From contig JBBBDQ010001921.1 of NCBI GenBank assembly GCA_037127315.1, forward strand, positions 523,501-587,500: 64,000 nucleotides of DNA, read 5' to 3'. The translations under genes and the position numbers were made by a program. Origin of the DNA: Ascarosepion bandense. Taxonomy: Eukaryota > Mollusca > Cephalopoda > Sepiida > Sepiidae. Positions 24,801-38,595 of the stretch are shown one piece after another. How positions within the stretch are numbered: the first letter of the stretch is position 1; each line of letters starts with the position of its first letter. The notes beneath the pieces were generated by a model. The model was not told the DNA's origin. It worked only from the letters and a program-made list of their open reading frames with translations, and made no database searches.

Positions 24801-27800
24801 CCCTGTAATCACACTTGAGTCTTAGGGGCTTTACTGCCTTGCATGGGATGATAAGATTAAAACAAAAATTTAAATGCAATGTTAATCACTATCTACTGTC
24901 CTCCTGGTTACTCTTTTCTCTTCCAACTCATTATTAATGTTTCTGTTCCTAATTCTTCCAAACCCTGTAATCACTTGGGTCTTAGTGGCTTTACTGCCTT
25001 GCATGGATGATACAGATTAAAACAAAAATTCATCTCAATGTTAATCACTATCTACTGTCCTCTGGTTACTCTTTCTCTTCAACTCATTATTAATGTTTCT
25101 GTTCCTAATTCTTCCAAACCCTGTAATCACTTGGGTCTTAGTGGCTTTACTGCCTTGCATGGGATGATACAGATTAAAACAAAAATTTAAATGCAATGTT
25201 AATCACTATCTACTGTCCTCCTGGTTACTCTTTTCTTAAACTCATTATTAATGTTTCTGTTCTAATTCTTCCAAAACCTGTAATCACTTGGGTCTTAGTG
25301 GCTTTACTGCCTTGCATGGGATGATACAGATTAAAACAAAAATTTAAATGCAATGTTAATCACTATCTACTGTCCTCCTGGTTACTCTTTTCTCTTCCAA
25401 CTCATTATTAATGTTTCTGTTTCTAATTCTTCCAAACCCTGTAATCACTTGGGTCTTAGTGGCTTTACTGCCTTGCATGGGATGATACAGATTGAGCAAA
25501 ATTTAAATGCAATGTTAATCACTATCTACTGTCCTCCTGGTTACTCTTTCTCTTCCAACTCATTATTAATGTTTCTGTTCCTAATTCTTCCAAACCCTGT
25601 AATCACTTGGGTCTTAGTGGCCCCACTGCCTTGCATGGGATATTTAGATTAATAAAATTTAAATACAATGTTAATCACTATCTACTGTCCTCCCTGGTTA
25701 CTCTTTTCTCTTCCAACTCATTATTAATGTTTCTGTTTCTAATTCTTCCAAACCTGTAATCACTTGGGTCTTAGTGGCTTTACTGCCTTGCATGGGATGA
25801 TACAGATTAAAACAAAAATTTAAATGCAATGTTAATCACTATCTACTGTCCTCATAGTTACTCTTTTCTCTTCCAACTCATTATTAATGTTTCTGTTCTA
25901 ATTCTTCCAAACCCTGTCTACTTAGGTCTTAGTGGCTTTACTGCCTTGCATGGGATGATACAGATTAAACAAAGAATTGTACAATGTTAATCACTATCTA
26001 CTGTCCTCCTGGTTACTCTTTTCTCTTCCAACTCATTATTAATGTTTCTGTTCTAGTAATTCTTCAAAACCCTGTAATCACTTAGGTCTTAGTGGCTTTT
26101 ACTGCCTTGCATGGGATGATACAGATTAAAATTAAAGGTAAATGCAATGGCATTAATCTTATCTACTGTCCTCCTGGTTACTCTTTTCTCTTCCAACTCA
26201 TTATTAATGTTTCTGTTCCTAATTCTTCCAAACCCTGTAATCACTTGGGTCTTAGAGACTACTGCCTTGCATGGGATGATACAGATTAAAACAAAAATTT
26301 AAATGCAATGTTAATCACTATCTACTGTCCTCCTGGTTACTCTTTCTCTTCCAACTCATTATTAATGTTTCTGTTCCTAATTCTTCAAACCCTGTAATCA
26401 CTTGGGTCTTAGGGGCTTCACTGCCTTGCATGGGATGATACAGATTAAGCAAATTTAAATGCAATGTTAATCACTATCTACTGTCCTCCTGGTTACTCTT
26501 TTCTCTTCCAACTCATTATTAATGTTTCTGTTCCTAATTCTTCCAAACCCTGTAATCACTTGGGTCTTAGGGGCTTTACTGCCTTGCATGGGATGATACA
26601 GATTAAAACAAGAAATTTAAAATGCAATGTTAATCACTATCTACTGTCACTCCTGGTTGCTCTTTTCTCTTCCAACTCATTATTAATGTTTCTGTTGCTA
26701 ATTCTTCCAAACCCTGTAATCACTTGGGTCTTGGGAGACTTTACTGCCTTGCATGGGATGATACAGATTAAAACAAAAGGCAAATGCAATGTTAATCACA
26801 CTATCTGTCCCTCCTGGTTACTCTTTTCTCTTCCAACTCATTATTAATGTTTCTGTTCTATTCTGCAACCCTGTAATCACTTGGGTCTTAGTGGCTTTAC
26901 TGCCTTGCATGGGATGATACAGATTGAAACAAAAATTTAAATGCAATGTTAATCACTATACTGTCCTCCTGGTTACTCTTTCTCTTCCAACTCATTATTA
27001 ATGTTTCTGTTCCTAATTCTTCCAAACCCTGTAATCACTTGGGTCTTGGGGGCTTTACTGCCTTGCATGGGATGATACAGATTAAAACAAGAGATTTAAA
27101 TGCAATGTGAAATCACTATCTACTGTATCCTCCTGGTTACTCTTTTCTCTTCAACTCATTATTAATGTTTCTGTTCCTAATTCTTCCAAACCCTGTAATC
27201 ATAGGTCTTAGAGGGAACTACCTTGCATGGGATGATACAGATTAAAACAAAAATTTAAATGCAATGTTAATCACTATCTACTGTCCTCCTGGTTACTCTT
27301 TTCTCTTCCAACTCATTAATGTTTCTGTTCCTAATTCTTCCAAACCCTGTAATCACTTGGGTCTTAGTGGCCCCACTGCCTTGCATGGGATGATACAGAT
27401 TAAAACAAAAATTTAAATGCAATGCTAATCACTATCTACTGCCCTCCTGGTTACTCTTTCTCTTCCAACTCATTATTAATGTTTCTGTTCCTAATTCTTC
27501 CAAACCCTGTAATCACTTGGGTCTTAGAGACTTACTACTTAGCCTGGGATGATACAGATTAAAACAAAAATTTAAATGCAATGTTAATCACTATCTACTG
27601 TCCTCCTGGTTACTCTTTTCTCTTCCAACTCATTATTAATGTTTCTGTTTCTAATTCTTCCAAACCCTGTAATCACTTGGGTCTTAGTGGCTTTACTTAC
27701 TTGCATGGGATGATACAGATTAAAACAAAAATTTAAATGCAATGTTAATCCTGTCCTCCTGGTTACTCTTTTCTCTTCCAACTCATTATTAATGTTTCTG

Positions 27801-30460
27801 TTCCTAATTCTTCCAAACCCTGTAATCACTTGGGTCTTAGTGGCTTTACTGCCTTGCATGGGATGATACAGATTAAAACAAAAATTTAAATGCAATGTTA
27901 ATCACTATCTACTGTCCTCCTGGTTACTCTTTTCTCTTCAACTCATTATTAATGTTTCTGTTCCTAATTCTTCCAAACCCTGTAATCACTTGGGTCTTAG
28001 GGGCTTTACTGCCTTGCATGGGATGATACAATTAAAAGAAAAATTTTAATGCAATGTTAATCACTATCTACTGTCCTCCTGGTTACTCTTTTCTCTTCCA
28101 ACTCATTATTAATGTTTCTGTTCCTAATTCTTCCAAACCCTGTAATCACTTGGGTCTTAGTGGCTTTACTGCCTTGCATGGGATGATACAGATTAAAACA
28201 AAAAATTTAAATGCAATGTTAATCACTATCTACTGTCACTCCTGGTTACTCTTTTCTCTTCCAACCTCCTTCAATGTTTCTGTTTCTAATTCTTCCAAAC
28301 CCTGTAATCACTTAGGTCTTAGTGGCTACACTGCCTTGCATGGGATGATACAGATTAAAACAAAAATTTAAATGCAATGTTAATCACTATCTACTGTCCT
28401 CCTGGTTATATTTTCTCTTCCCGCTCATTATTAATGTTTCTGTTCCTAATTCTTCCAAACCCACTGTAATCACTTGGGTCTTAGTGGCTTTACTGCCTTG
28501 CATGTAGGATGATACAGATTAAAACAAAAACCCAAATGCAATGTTAATCACTATCTACTGTCCTCCTGGTTACTCTTTTCTCTTCAACTCATTAGCCAAT
28601 GTTTCTGTTCCTAATTCTTTTAAACCTGTGTCTTGGGTCTTAGGGGCTTTACTGCCTTGCATGGGATGATGCAGATTAAAACAAAGGCCCAAATACAATG
28701 TTAATCACTATCTGTCCTCCTGGTTACTCTTTTCTCTTCCAACTCATTATTAATGTTTCTGTTCCTAATTCTTCCAAACCCTGTGGCATCCACTTGGGTC
28801 TTAGTGGCTTTACTGCCTTGCATGGGATGATACAGATTAAAACAAAAATTTAAATAAATGTTAATCACTATCTACTGTCCTCCTGGTTACTCTTTTCTCT
28901 TCAACTCATTATTAATGTTCTGTTCCTAATTCTTCCAAACCCTGTAATCACTTGGGTCTTAGTGGCTTTACCCTTGCCATGGGATGATACAGATTAAAAC
29001 AAAAATTTAAATGCAATGTTGATCACTATCTACCTGTCCTCCTGGTTACTCTTTTCTCTTCAACTCATTATTAATGTTTCTGTTCCCAATTCTTCCAAAC
29101 CCAGTAATCACTTGGGTCTTAGTGGCTTTACTGCCTTGCATGGGATGATACAGATTAAAACAAAAATTTAAATGCAATGTTAATCACTATCTACTGTCCT
29201 CCTGGTTACTCTTTTCTCTTCCAACTCATTATTAATGTTTCTGTTCCTAATTCTTCCAAACCCTGTAATCACTTAGGTCTTAGTGGCTTTACTGCCTTGC
29301 ATGGGATGATACAGATTAAAACAAAAATTTAAATGCAGTAATCACTATCTACTGTCCTCCTGGTTACTCTTTTCTCTTCCAACTCATTATTAATGTTTCT
29401 GTTCTAATTCTTCCAAACCCTGTAATCACTTGGGTCTTAGTGGCTTTACTGCCTTGCATGGGATGATACAGATTAAAACAAAAATTTAAATGCAATATTA
29501 TTCACTATCTACTGTCCTCCTGGTTACTCTTTTCTCTTCCAACTCATTATTAATGTTTCTGTTCTAATTCTTCCAAACCCTGTAATCACTTGGGTCTTAG
29601 TGGCTTTACTGCCTTGCATGGGATGATACAGATTAAAAACAAAAATTTAAATGCAATGTTAATCACTATCTACTGTCCTCCTGGTTACTCTTTTCTCTTC
29701 CAACTCATTATTAATGTTTCTGTTCTAATTCTTCCAAACCCTGTAACCCCTTGCGTCTTAGTGGCTTTACTGCCTTGCATGGGATGATACAGATTAAAAC
29801 AAAAATTTAAATGCAATGTTAATCGCTATCTACTGTCCTCCTGGTTACTCTTTTCTCTTCCAACTCATTATTAATGTTTCTGTTCCTAATTCTTCCAAAC
29901 CCTGTAATCACTTGGGTCTTAGTGGCTTTACTGCCTTGCATGGGATGATACAGATTAAAACAAAAATTTAAATGCAATGTTAATCACTATCTACTGTCCT
30001 CCTGGTTACTCTTTTCTCTTCCAACTCATTATTAATGTTTCTGTTCTAATTCTTCCAAACCTGTAATCACTTGGGTCTTAGTGGCTTTACTGCCTTGCAT
30101 GGGATGATACAGATTAAAACAAAAATTTAAATGCAATGTTAATCACTATCTACTGTCCTCCTGGTTACTCTTTTCTCTTCCAACTCATTATTAATGTTTC
30201 TGTTCCTAATTCTTCCAAACCCTGTAATCACTTGGGTCTTAATTTAAGCTTTTTACCACTGCCTGCAGGATGATACAGATTAAAACAAAATTTAAATGCA
30301 ATGTTAATCACTATCTACTGTCCTCCTAGTTACTCTTTTCTCTTCCAACTCATTATTAATGTTTCTGTTCCTAATTCTTCCAAACCCTGTAATCACTTGG
30401 GTCTTAGTGGCTTTACTGCCGCAGGATGATGGGTCAAACAAAATTTAAATGCAATATTAT
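12851..30460 (+). repeat. 161-bp satellite array, left block (about 108-110 monomers)
   Basis: Head-to-tail repetition measured at 161 bp between consecutive CCTTGCATGG words (for example 16510 and 16671). The monomer order is CCTTGCATGGGATGATACAG, ATTAAAACAAAAATTTAAAT, GCAATGTTAATCACTATC, TACTGTCCTCCTGGTTACTC, TTTTCTCTTCCAACTCATTA, AATGTTTCTGTTCCTAATTC, TTCCAAACCCTGTAATCAC, TTGGGTCTTAGTGGCTTTAC. The most uniform stretch is 16200-17650. Because 161 is not a multiple of three, frames rotate between monomers, and the many short repetitive frames (VNHYLLSS, LLFSLPTHY) are not genes. A shorter variant (about 157 bp) is interspersed. Confidence 0.97.
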
Positions 30461-30574
30461 CTTTCTTCTCATTTATTATTTTGGTCATTGGCACATATAC
30501 AGCATGGATGTGGATGAATAATTCAGTGATGTTCTCTCCAGTAGCCTTAATAATAAATTAATATATATATATTG

Positions 30575-30605
<31 letters not shown>

Positions 30606-30987
30606 CACACACACACACACACAAACAAACAAATCTATGTATTGAAGCTGCCTATGTGTCTCCAGTTAAACAATTTGGTTGTGTCTGATATCTTTATCAC
30701 TTCTCTGATTTGTATTTCTATTCCTAGCTCTTTATTTGTGTTTATTTCTTCTGTTTATATTGGCAGGTCTATTAATTGGTATTTCTGTCCTTGCATGGAA
30801 TGATACCAATTCTTTTCATTTTGGCTGTTAATCTCTCTGTTCCATCTATGGTTTTCTGTCTTTCTCTTTTGTTTTCTTTCTTTCTTCTAAATTTCTTTAA
30901 AGCCTTGATTTCTTTTGATTATTTGTGTTCTGTTTCTGCCTGGTTGTGCAGTTCTTGATTGGGTGTGTGTGTGTTTGTCTTCTCTGT
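30461..30987. other. Interruption of the satellite array
   Basis: 527 bp without clean monomers, containing (AG)n at about 30581-30604 and (CA)n at 30605-30622. It also holds isolated satellite words, notably CCTTGCATGGAATGATACC at 30789. No gene or known element is recognised. Its low-complexity T-rich makeup may reflect true decay or a poorly resolved consensus in a tandem array. Confidence 0.6.
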
Positions 30988-33900
30988 CTGGTTCTCTTTT
31001 CTTTATCATTATTAATGTTTCTGTTCCCTGGTCTTCCAAACCTGTAATCAGCTAAATCTCATTGACTTACTGCCTTGCATGGGATGTTAGTTAAAACAAA
31101 AATTTAAAGTACGTATTGTAATCTTATCTACCATCCTCTAGTTCTCTTTTCTCTTCCAACTCATTATTAATGTTTCTGTTCCCTATTAATTCTTCAAACC
31201 CTGTAATCACTGCTTGGGTCTTAGTGGCTTTACTGCCTTACGTAAGGATGATACAGATTAAAACAAAAATTTAAATGCAATGTTAATCACTATCTACTGT
31301 CACTCCTGATTTGTCTTTTCTCTTCTGACTCATTATTGTTTCTGTTCCTAATTCTTCCAAACCCTGTAATCACTTGGGTCTTGATGGCTTTACTGCCTTG
31401 CATGGGATGATACAGATTAAAACAAAAATTTAAATGCAATGTTAATCACTATCTACTGTCCTCCTGGTTACTCTTTTCTCTTCCAACTCATTATTAATGT
31501 TTCTGTTCCTAATTCTTCTAAACCCTGTAATCACTTGGGTCTTGATGGCTTTACTGCCTTGCATGGGATGATACAGATTAAAACAAAAATTTAAATGCAA
31601 TGTTAATCACTATCTACTGTCCTCTAGTTACTCTTTTCTCTTCCAACTCATTATTAATGTTTCTGTTCCTAATTCTTCCAAACCCTGTAATCACTTGAGT
31701 CTTAGTGGCTTTACTGCCTTGCATGGGATGATACAGATTAAAACAAAATTTAGAAATGCAATGTTAATCACTATCTACTGTCCTCCTGGTTACTCTTTTC
31801 TCTTCCAACTCATTATTAATGTTTCTGTTCCTAATTCTTCCAAACCCTGTAATCACTTGGGTCTTAGTGGCTTTACTGCCTTGCATGGGATGATACAGAT
31901 TAAAACAAAAATTTAAATGCAATGTTAATCACTATCTACTGTCCTCCTGGTTACTCTTTTCTCTTCCAACTCATTATTAATGTTTCTGTTCCTAATTCTT
32001 CCAAACCCTGTAATCACTTGGGTCTTAGTGGCTTTACTGCCTTGCATGGGATGATACAGATTAAAACAAAAATTTAAATGCAATGTTAATCACTATCTAC
32101 TGTCCTCCTGGTTACTCTTTTCTCTTCCAACTCATTATTAATGTTTCTGTTTCTAATTCTTCCAAACCCTGTAATCACTTGGGTCTTGGTAGCTTTACTG
32201 CCTTGCATGGGATGATACAGATTAAAACAAAAATTTAAATGCAATGTTAATCACTATCTACTGTCCTCCTGGTTACTCTTTCTCTTCCAACTCATTATTA
32301 TGTTTAATTTCCTAATTCTTTCACAGGCAATATGGGCATGGCTTTACTGCCTTGTAGGATGATACAGATTAAAACAAAAATTTAAATGCAATGTTAATCA
32401 CTATCTACTGTCCTCTGGTTACTCTTTTCTCTTCCAACTCATTATTAATGTTTCTGTTCCTAATTCTTCCAAACCCTGTAATCACTTGGGTCTTAGGGGC
32501 TTTACTGCCTTGCATGGGATAGAGCCCAGATTAAAAGAAAAATTTTAATGCAATGTTAATCACTATCTACTGTCACTCTGGTTACTCTTTTCTCTTCCAA
32601 CTCATTATTAATGTTTCTGTTCCTAATTCTTCAAGCCACTGTAATCACTTGGGTCTTAGTGGCTTTACTGCCTTGCATGGGATGATACAGATTAAAACAA
32701 AAATTTAAATGCAATGTTAATCACTATCTACTGTCTCCTGGTTACTCTTTTCTCTTCCAGCTCATTATTAATGTTTCTGTTCCTAATTCTTCCAAACCAC
32801 TGTAATCACTTGGGTCTTAGTGGCTTTACTGCCTTGCATGGGATGATACAGATTAAAACAAAAATTTAAATGCAATGTTAATCACTATCTACTGTCCTCC
32901 TGGTTACTCTTTTTCTCTTCCAACTCATTATTAATGTTTCTGTTCCTAGTGCTTCCAAACCCTGTAATCACTTGGGTCTTAGTGGCTTTACTGCCTTGCA
33001 TGGGATGATACAGATTAAAACAAAAATTTAAATGCAATGTTGATCACTATCTACTGTCCTCCTGGTTACTCTTTTCTCTTCCAACTCATTATTAATGTTT
33101 CTGTTCCTAATTCTTTAAACCCAGTAATCACTTGGGTCTTAGTGGCTTTACTGCCTTGCATGGGATGATACAGATTAAAACAAAAATTTAAATGCAATGT
33201 TAATCACTATCTACTGTCCTCCTGGTTACTCTTTCTCTTCCAACTCATTATTAATGTTTCTGTTCCTAATTCTTCCAAACCCTGTAATCACTTAGGTCTT
33301 AGTGGCTTTACTGCCTTGCATGGGATGATACAGATTAAAACAAAAATTTAAATGCAATGTTAATCGCTATCTACTGTCCTCCTGTGGTTACTCTTTTCTC
33401 TTCCAACTCATTATTAATGTTTCTGTTCCTAATTCTTCCAAACCCTGTAATCACTTGGGTCTTAGTGGCTTTACTGCCTTGCATGGATGAGTACAGATTA
33501 AAACAAAAATTTAAATGCAATGTTATTCACTATCTACTGTCCTCCTGAGATTTCCTCTTTTTCTCTTCCAACTCATTATTAATGTTTCTGTTCTAATTCT
33601 TCCAAACCCTGTAATCACTTGGGTCTTAGTGGCTTTACTGCCTTGCATGGGATGATACAGATTAAAACAAAAATTTAAATGCAATGTTAATCACTATCTA
33701 CTGTCCTCTGGTTACTCTCTTTCTCTTCCAACTCATTATTAATGTTTCTGTTCCTAATTCTTTAAACCCTGTAACCCCTTGCGTCTTAGTGGCTTTACTG
33801 CCTTGCATGGGGGATGATACAGATTAAAACAAAAATTTAAATGCAATGTTAATCGCTATCTGCACACCATCCTCCTGGTTACTCTTTTCTCTTCCAACTC

Positions 33901-36900
33901 ATTATTAATGTTTCTATTTCCTAATTCTTCCAAACCCTGTAATCACTTGGTCTTAGTGGCTTTACTGCCTTGCATGGGATGATACAGTTAAAACAAAAAT
34001 TTAAATGCAATGTTAATCACTATCTGTCCTCCTGGTTACTCTTTTCTCTTCAACTCATTATTAATGTTTCTGTTCCTAATTCTTCCAAACCCTGTAATCA
34101 CTTGGGTCTTAGGGGCTTTGCCTTGCGTAAGGATGATACAGATTAAAAAGAAAAATTTTAATGCAATGTTAATCACTATCTACTGTCCTCCTGGTTACTC
34201 TCTTTTCTCTTCCAACTCATTATTAATGTTTCTGTTCCTAATTCTTCCAAACCCTGTAATCACTTGGGTCTTAGTGGCTTTACCTTGCATGGGATGATAC
34301 AGATTAAAACAAAAATTTAAATGCAATATTAAATACTATCTCTGCTCCTCCTGGTTACTCTTTTCTCTTCCAACTCATTATTAATGTTTCTGTTCTAATT
34401 CTTCCAAACCCTGTAATCACTTGGTCTTAGTGGCTTTTACTGCCTTGCATGGGATGATACCAGATTAAAACAAAAATTTAAATGCAATGTTAATCACTAT
34501 CTACTGTCCTCCTGGTTACTCTTTTCTCTTCCAACTCATTATTAATGTTTCTGTTCCTAATTCTTCCAAACCCTGTAATCACTTGGGTCTTAGTGGCTTT
34601 ACCTTGCATGGGGATGATGAATTAAAACAAAAATTTAAATGCAATGTTGATCACTATCTACTGTCCTCCTGGTTACTCTTTTCTCTTCCAACTCATTATT
34701 AATGTTTCTGTTCCTAATTCTTCCAAACCCAGTAATCACTTGGGTCTTAGTGGCTTTACTGCCTTGCATGGGATGATACAGATTAAAACAAAAATTTAAA
34801 TGCAATGTTAATCACTATCTACTGTCCTCCTGGTTACTCTTTTCTCTTCCAACTCATTATTAATGTTTCTGTTCCTAATTCTTCCAAACCACTGTAATCA
34901 CTTGGGTCTTAGTGGCTTTACTGCCTTGCATGGGATGATACAGTTAAAACAAAAATTTAAATGCAATGTTAATCGCTATCTACTGTCCTCCTAGTTTACT
35001 CTTTTCTCTTCCAACTCATTATTAATGTTTCTGTTCCTAATTCTTCCAAACCCTGTAATCACTTGGGTCTTGTGAAGCACACTGCCTTGCATGGGATGAT
35101 ACAGATTAAAACAAAAATTTAAAAATGCAATGTTATTCACTATCTACTGTCCTCCTGGTTACTCTTTTCTCTTCCAACTCATTATTAATGTTTCTGTTCC
35201 TAATTCTTCAAACCCTGTAATCACTTGAGTCTTAGTGGCTTTACTGCCTTGCATGGGATGATACAGATTAAAACAAAAATTTAAAATGCAATGTTAATCA
35301 CTATCTACTGTCCTCCTGGTTACTCTTTTCTCTTCCAACTCATTATTAATGTTTCTGTTCCTAATTCTTCCAAACCCTGTAACCCACTTAAGTATTTAGT
35401 GGCTTTACCTTGCATGGGATGATACAGATTAAAACAAAAAATTTAAATGCAATGTTATTAGCTATCTACTGTCCTCCTGATTTACTCTTTATAGCTACAA
35501 CTCATTATTAATGTTTCTGTTCCTAATTCTTCCAAACCTGTAATCACTTTAGGTCATAGTAGCTTCCTACTTACTTCAGGATGATACAGATTAAAACAAA
35601 AATTTAAATGCAATGTTAATCACTATCTACTGTCCTCCTGGTTACTCTTTTTCTCTTCCAACTCATTATTAATGTTTCTGTTCTAATTCTTCCTTTATAA
35701 TCACTTGAGGTCTTGCAAAACTGGCTTTACTGCCTTGCATGGGATGATACAGATTAAAACAAAAATTTAAATGCAATGTTAATCACTATCTACTGTCTCC
35801 TGGTTACTCTTTTCTCTTCCAACTCATTATTAATGTTCTGTCTATTCTTCCAAACCTGTAATCACTTGGGTCTTGATGACTTTACTGCCTTGCATGGGAT
35901 GATACAGATTAAAACAAAAATTTAAATGCAATGTTAATCACTATCTACTGTCCTCCTGGTTACTCTTTTCTCTTCCAACTCATTTCATCAATATTTACAT
36001 TTCTAATTCTTCCAAACCCTGTAATCACTTGGGTCTTAGTGGCTTTACTTACTGCCTTGCATAGGATGATACAATTTTAAAACAAAGTTTAGTCACAATA
36101 TTATTCACTATCTACTGTCCTCCTGGTTACTCTTTTCTCTTCCAACTCATTATTAATGTTTCTGTTCTAATTCTTCCAAACCCTGTAATCACTTGGGTCT
36201 TGGTGGCTTTGCACCTTTTGGGATGATACAGATTAAAACAAAAATTTAAATGCAATGTTAATCACTATCTACTGTCCTCCTGGTTACTCTTTTTTCTCTT
36301 CCAACTCATTATTAATGTTTCTGTTTCTAATTCTTCCAAACCTTGTAATCACTTGGGTCTTAGTGGCTTTACTGCCTTGCATAGGATGATACAGATTAAA
36401 ACAAAAATTTAAATGCAATGTTAATCACTATCTACTGTCCTCCTGATTTGTCTTTCTCTTCTGACTCATTATTGTTTCTGTTCCTAATTCTTCCCAGCCT
36501 ATGTGTCACTTGGGTCTTAGTGGCTTTACTGCCTTGCATGGGATGATACAGATTAAAACAAAAATTTAAATGCAATGTTAATCACTATCTGCTACCATCC
36601 TCCTGGTTACTCTTTTCTCTTCCAATATTATTAATGTTCTGTTCCTAATTCTTCTAAACCTGTCAATCACTTGGGTCTTAGTGGCTTTACTGCCTTGCAT
36701 GGGATGATACAGATTAAAACAAAGAACACAAATGCAATGTTAATCACTATCTACTGTCCTCCTGATTTTACTCTTTTCTCTTCCAACTCATTATTAATGT
36801 TTCTGTTCTAATTCTTCCAGACACTATAATCACTTAGGTCTTGATAGCTTTACTACTATTGCATGGGATGATACAGATTAAAACAAAAATTTAAATACAA

Positions 36901-38595
36901 TGTTAATCACTATCTACTGTCCTCCTGGTTACTCTTTTCTCTTCCAACTCATTATTAATGTTTCTGTTCCTAAATTCTTCCCAAACCCTGTAATCACCCA
37001 GGTCTTAGTGGCTTTACTGCCTTGCATGGGATGATACAGATTAAAGCAAAATTTAAATGCAATGTTAATCACTATCTACTGTCCTCCTGGTTACTCTTTT
37101 CTCTTCCCAACTCGTGTGTGTTTCTGTTCCTAATTCTTCCAAACCCTGTAATCACTTGGGTCTTAGTGGCTTTACCATACATGGGATGATACAGATTAAA
37201 ACAAAAATTTAAATGCAATGTTAATCACTATCTACTGTCCTCCTGGTTACTCTTCTCTTCCAACTCATTATTAATGTTTCTGTTCCTAATTCTTCCAAAC
37301 CCTGTAATCACTTGGTCCTTGTTAGCTTTACTGCCTTGCATGGGATGATACAAGGTCAGCAAAATTTAAATGCAATGTTAATCACTATCTACTGTCCTCT
37401 GATTTGTCTTTTTCTCTTCTGACTCATTATTGTTTCTGTTCCTAATTCTTCCAAACCCTGTAATCACTTGGGTCTTAGTGGCTGCCTTGCATGGGATGAT
37501 ACAGATTAAAACAAAAATTTCAGTAATGTTAATCACTATCTACTGTCCTCCTAGTTACTCTTTTTTCTCTTCCAACTCATTATTAATGTTTCTGTTCCTA
37601 ATTCTTCTAAACCCTGTAATCACTTGAGTCTTAGTGGCTTTACTGCCATGGGATGATACAGATTAAAACAAAAATTTAAATGCAATATTGATATATCTTG
37701 TCCTCCTGGTTACTCTTTTCTCTTCCAACTCATTCATGTTTCTGTTCCTAATTCTTCCAAACCCTGTGATGTAGGTCTGTGCTTTACTGCATACATGGGA
37801 TGATACAGATTAAAGCAAGTGCAAATGCAATGTTAATCACTATCTACTGTCCTCTAGTTACTCTTTTCTCTTCCAACTCATTATTAATGTTTCTGTTCTA
37901 ATTCTTCCAAACCCTGTAATCACTTGGGTCTTAGTGGCTTTTACTGCCTTGCATGGGATGATACAGATTAAAACAAAAATTTAAATGCAATGTTAATCAC
38001 TATCTACTGTCCTCTGAATTCCTCTTTTCTCTTCCAACTCATTAGTAATGTTTCTGTTCTAATTCTTCCAAACCCTGTAATCACTTGGTCTTAGTGGCTT
38101 TACTGCCTTGCATGGGATGATACAGTTAAAACTAAAATTTAAATGCAATGTTAATCACTATCTACTGTCCTCTGGTTACTCCTTTTTCTCTTCCAACTCA
38201 TTATTAATGTTTCTGTTCCTAATTCTTGCCAAACCCTGTAACCCCTTGCGTCTTAGTGGCTTTACTGCCTTGCATGGGATGATACAGATTAAAACAAAAA
38301 TTTAAATGCAATGTTAATCACTATCTACTGTTTACTCTTTTCTCTTCCAACTCATTATTAATGTTTCTGTTCCTAATTCTTCCACACTCTGTAATCACTT
38401 GCGTCTTAGTGGCTTTACTGCCTTGCATGGGATGATACAGATTAAAACAAAAATTTAAATGCAATGTTAATCACTATCTACTGTCCTCCTGGTTACTCTT
38501 TTCTCTTCCAACTCATTATTAATGTTTCTGTTCCTAATTCTTCCACACTCTGTAATCACTTGCGTCTTAGTGGCTTTACTGCCTTGCATGGGATC
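30988..38595 (+). repeat. 161-bp satellite array, right block (about 47 monomers)
   Basis: Same monomer, same orientation as the left block. Ends abruptly inside CCTTGCATGGGATCATACC. The last monomers carry the distinctive words CTACTGTTTACTC, CCACACTCTG and TTGCGTC. Confidence 0.96.
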
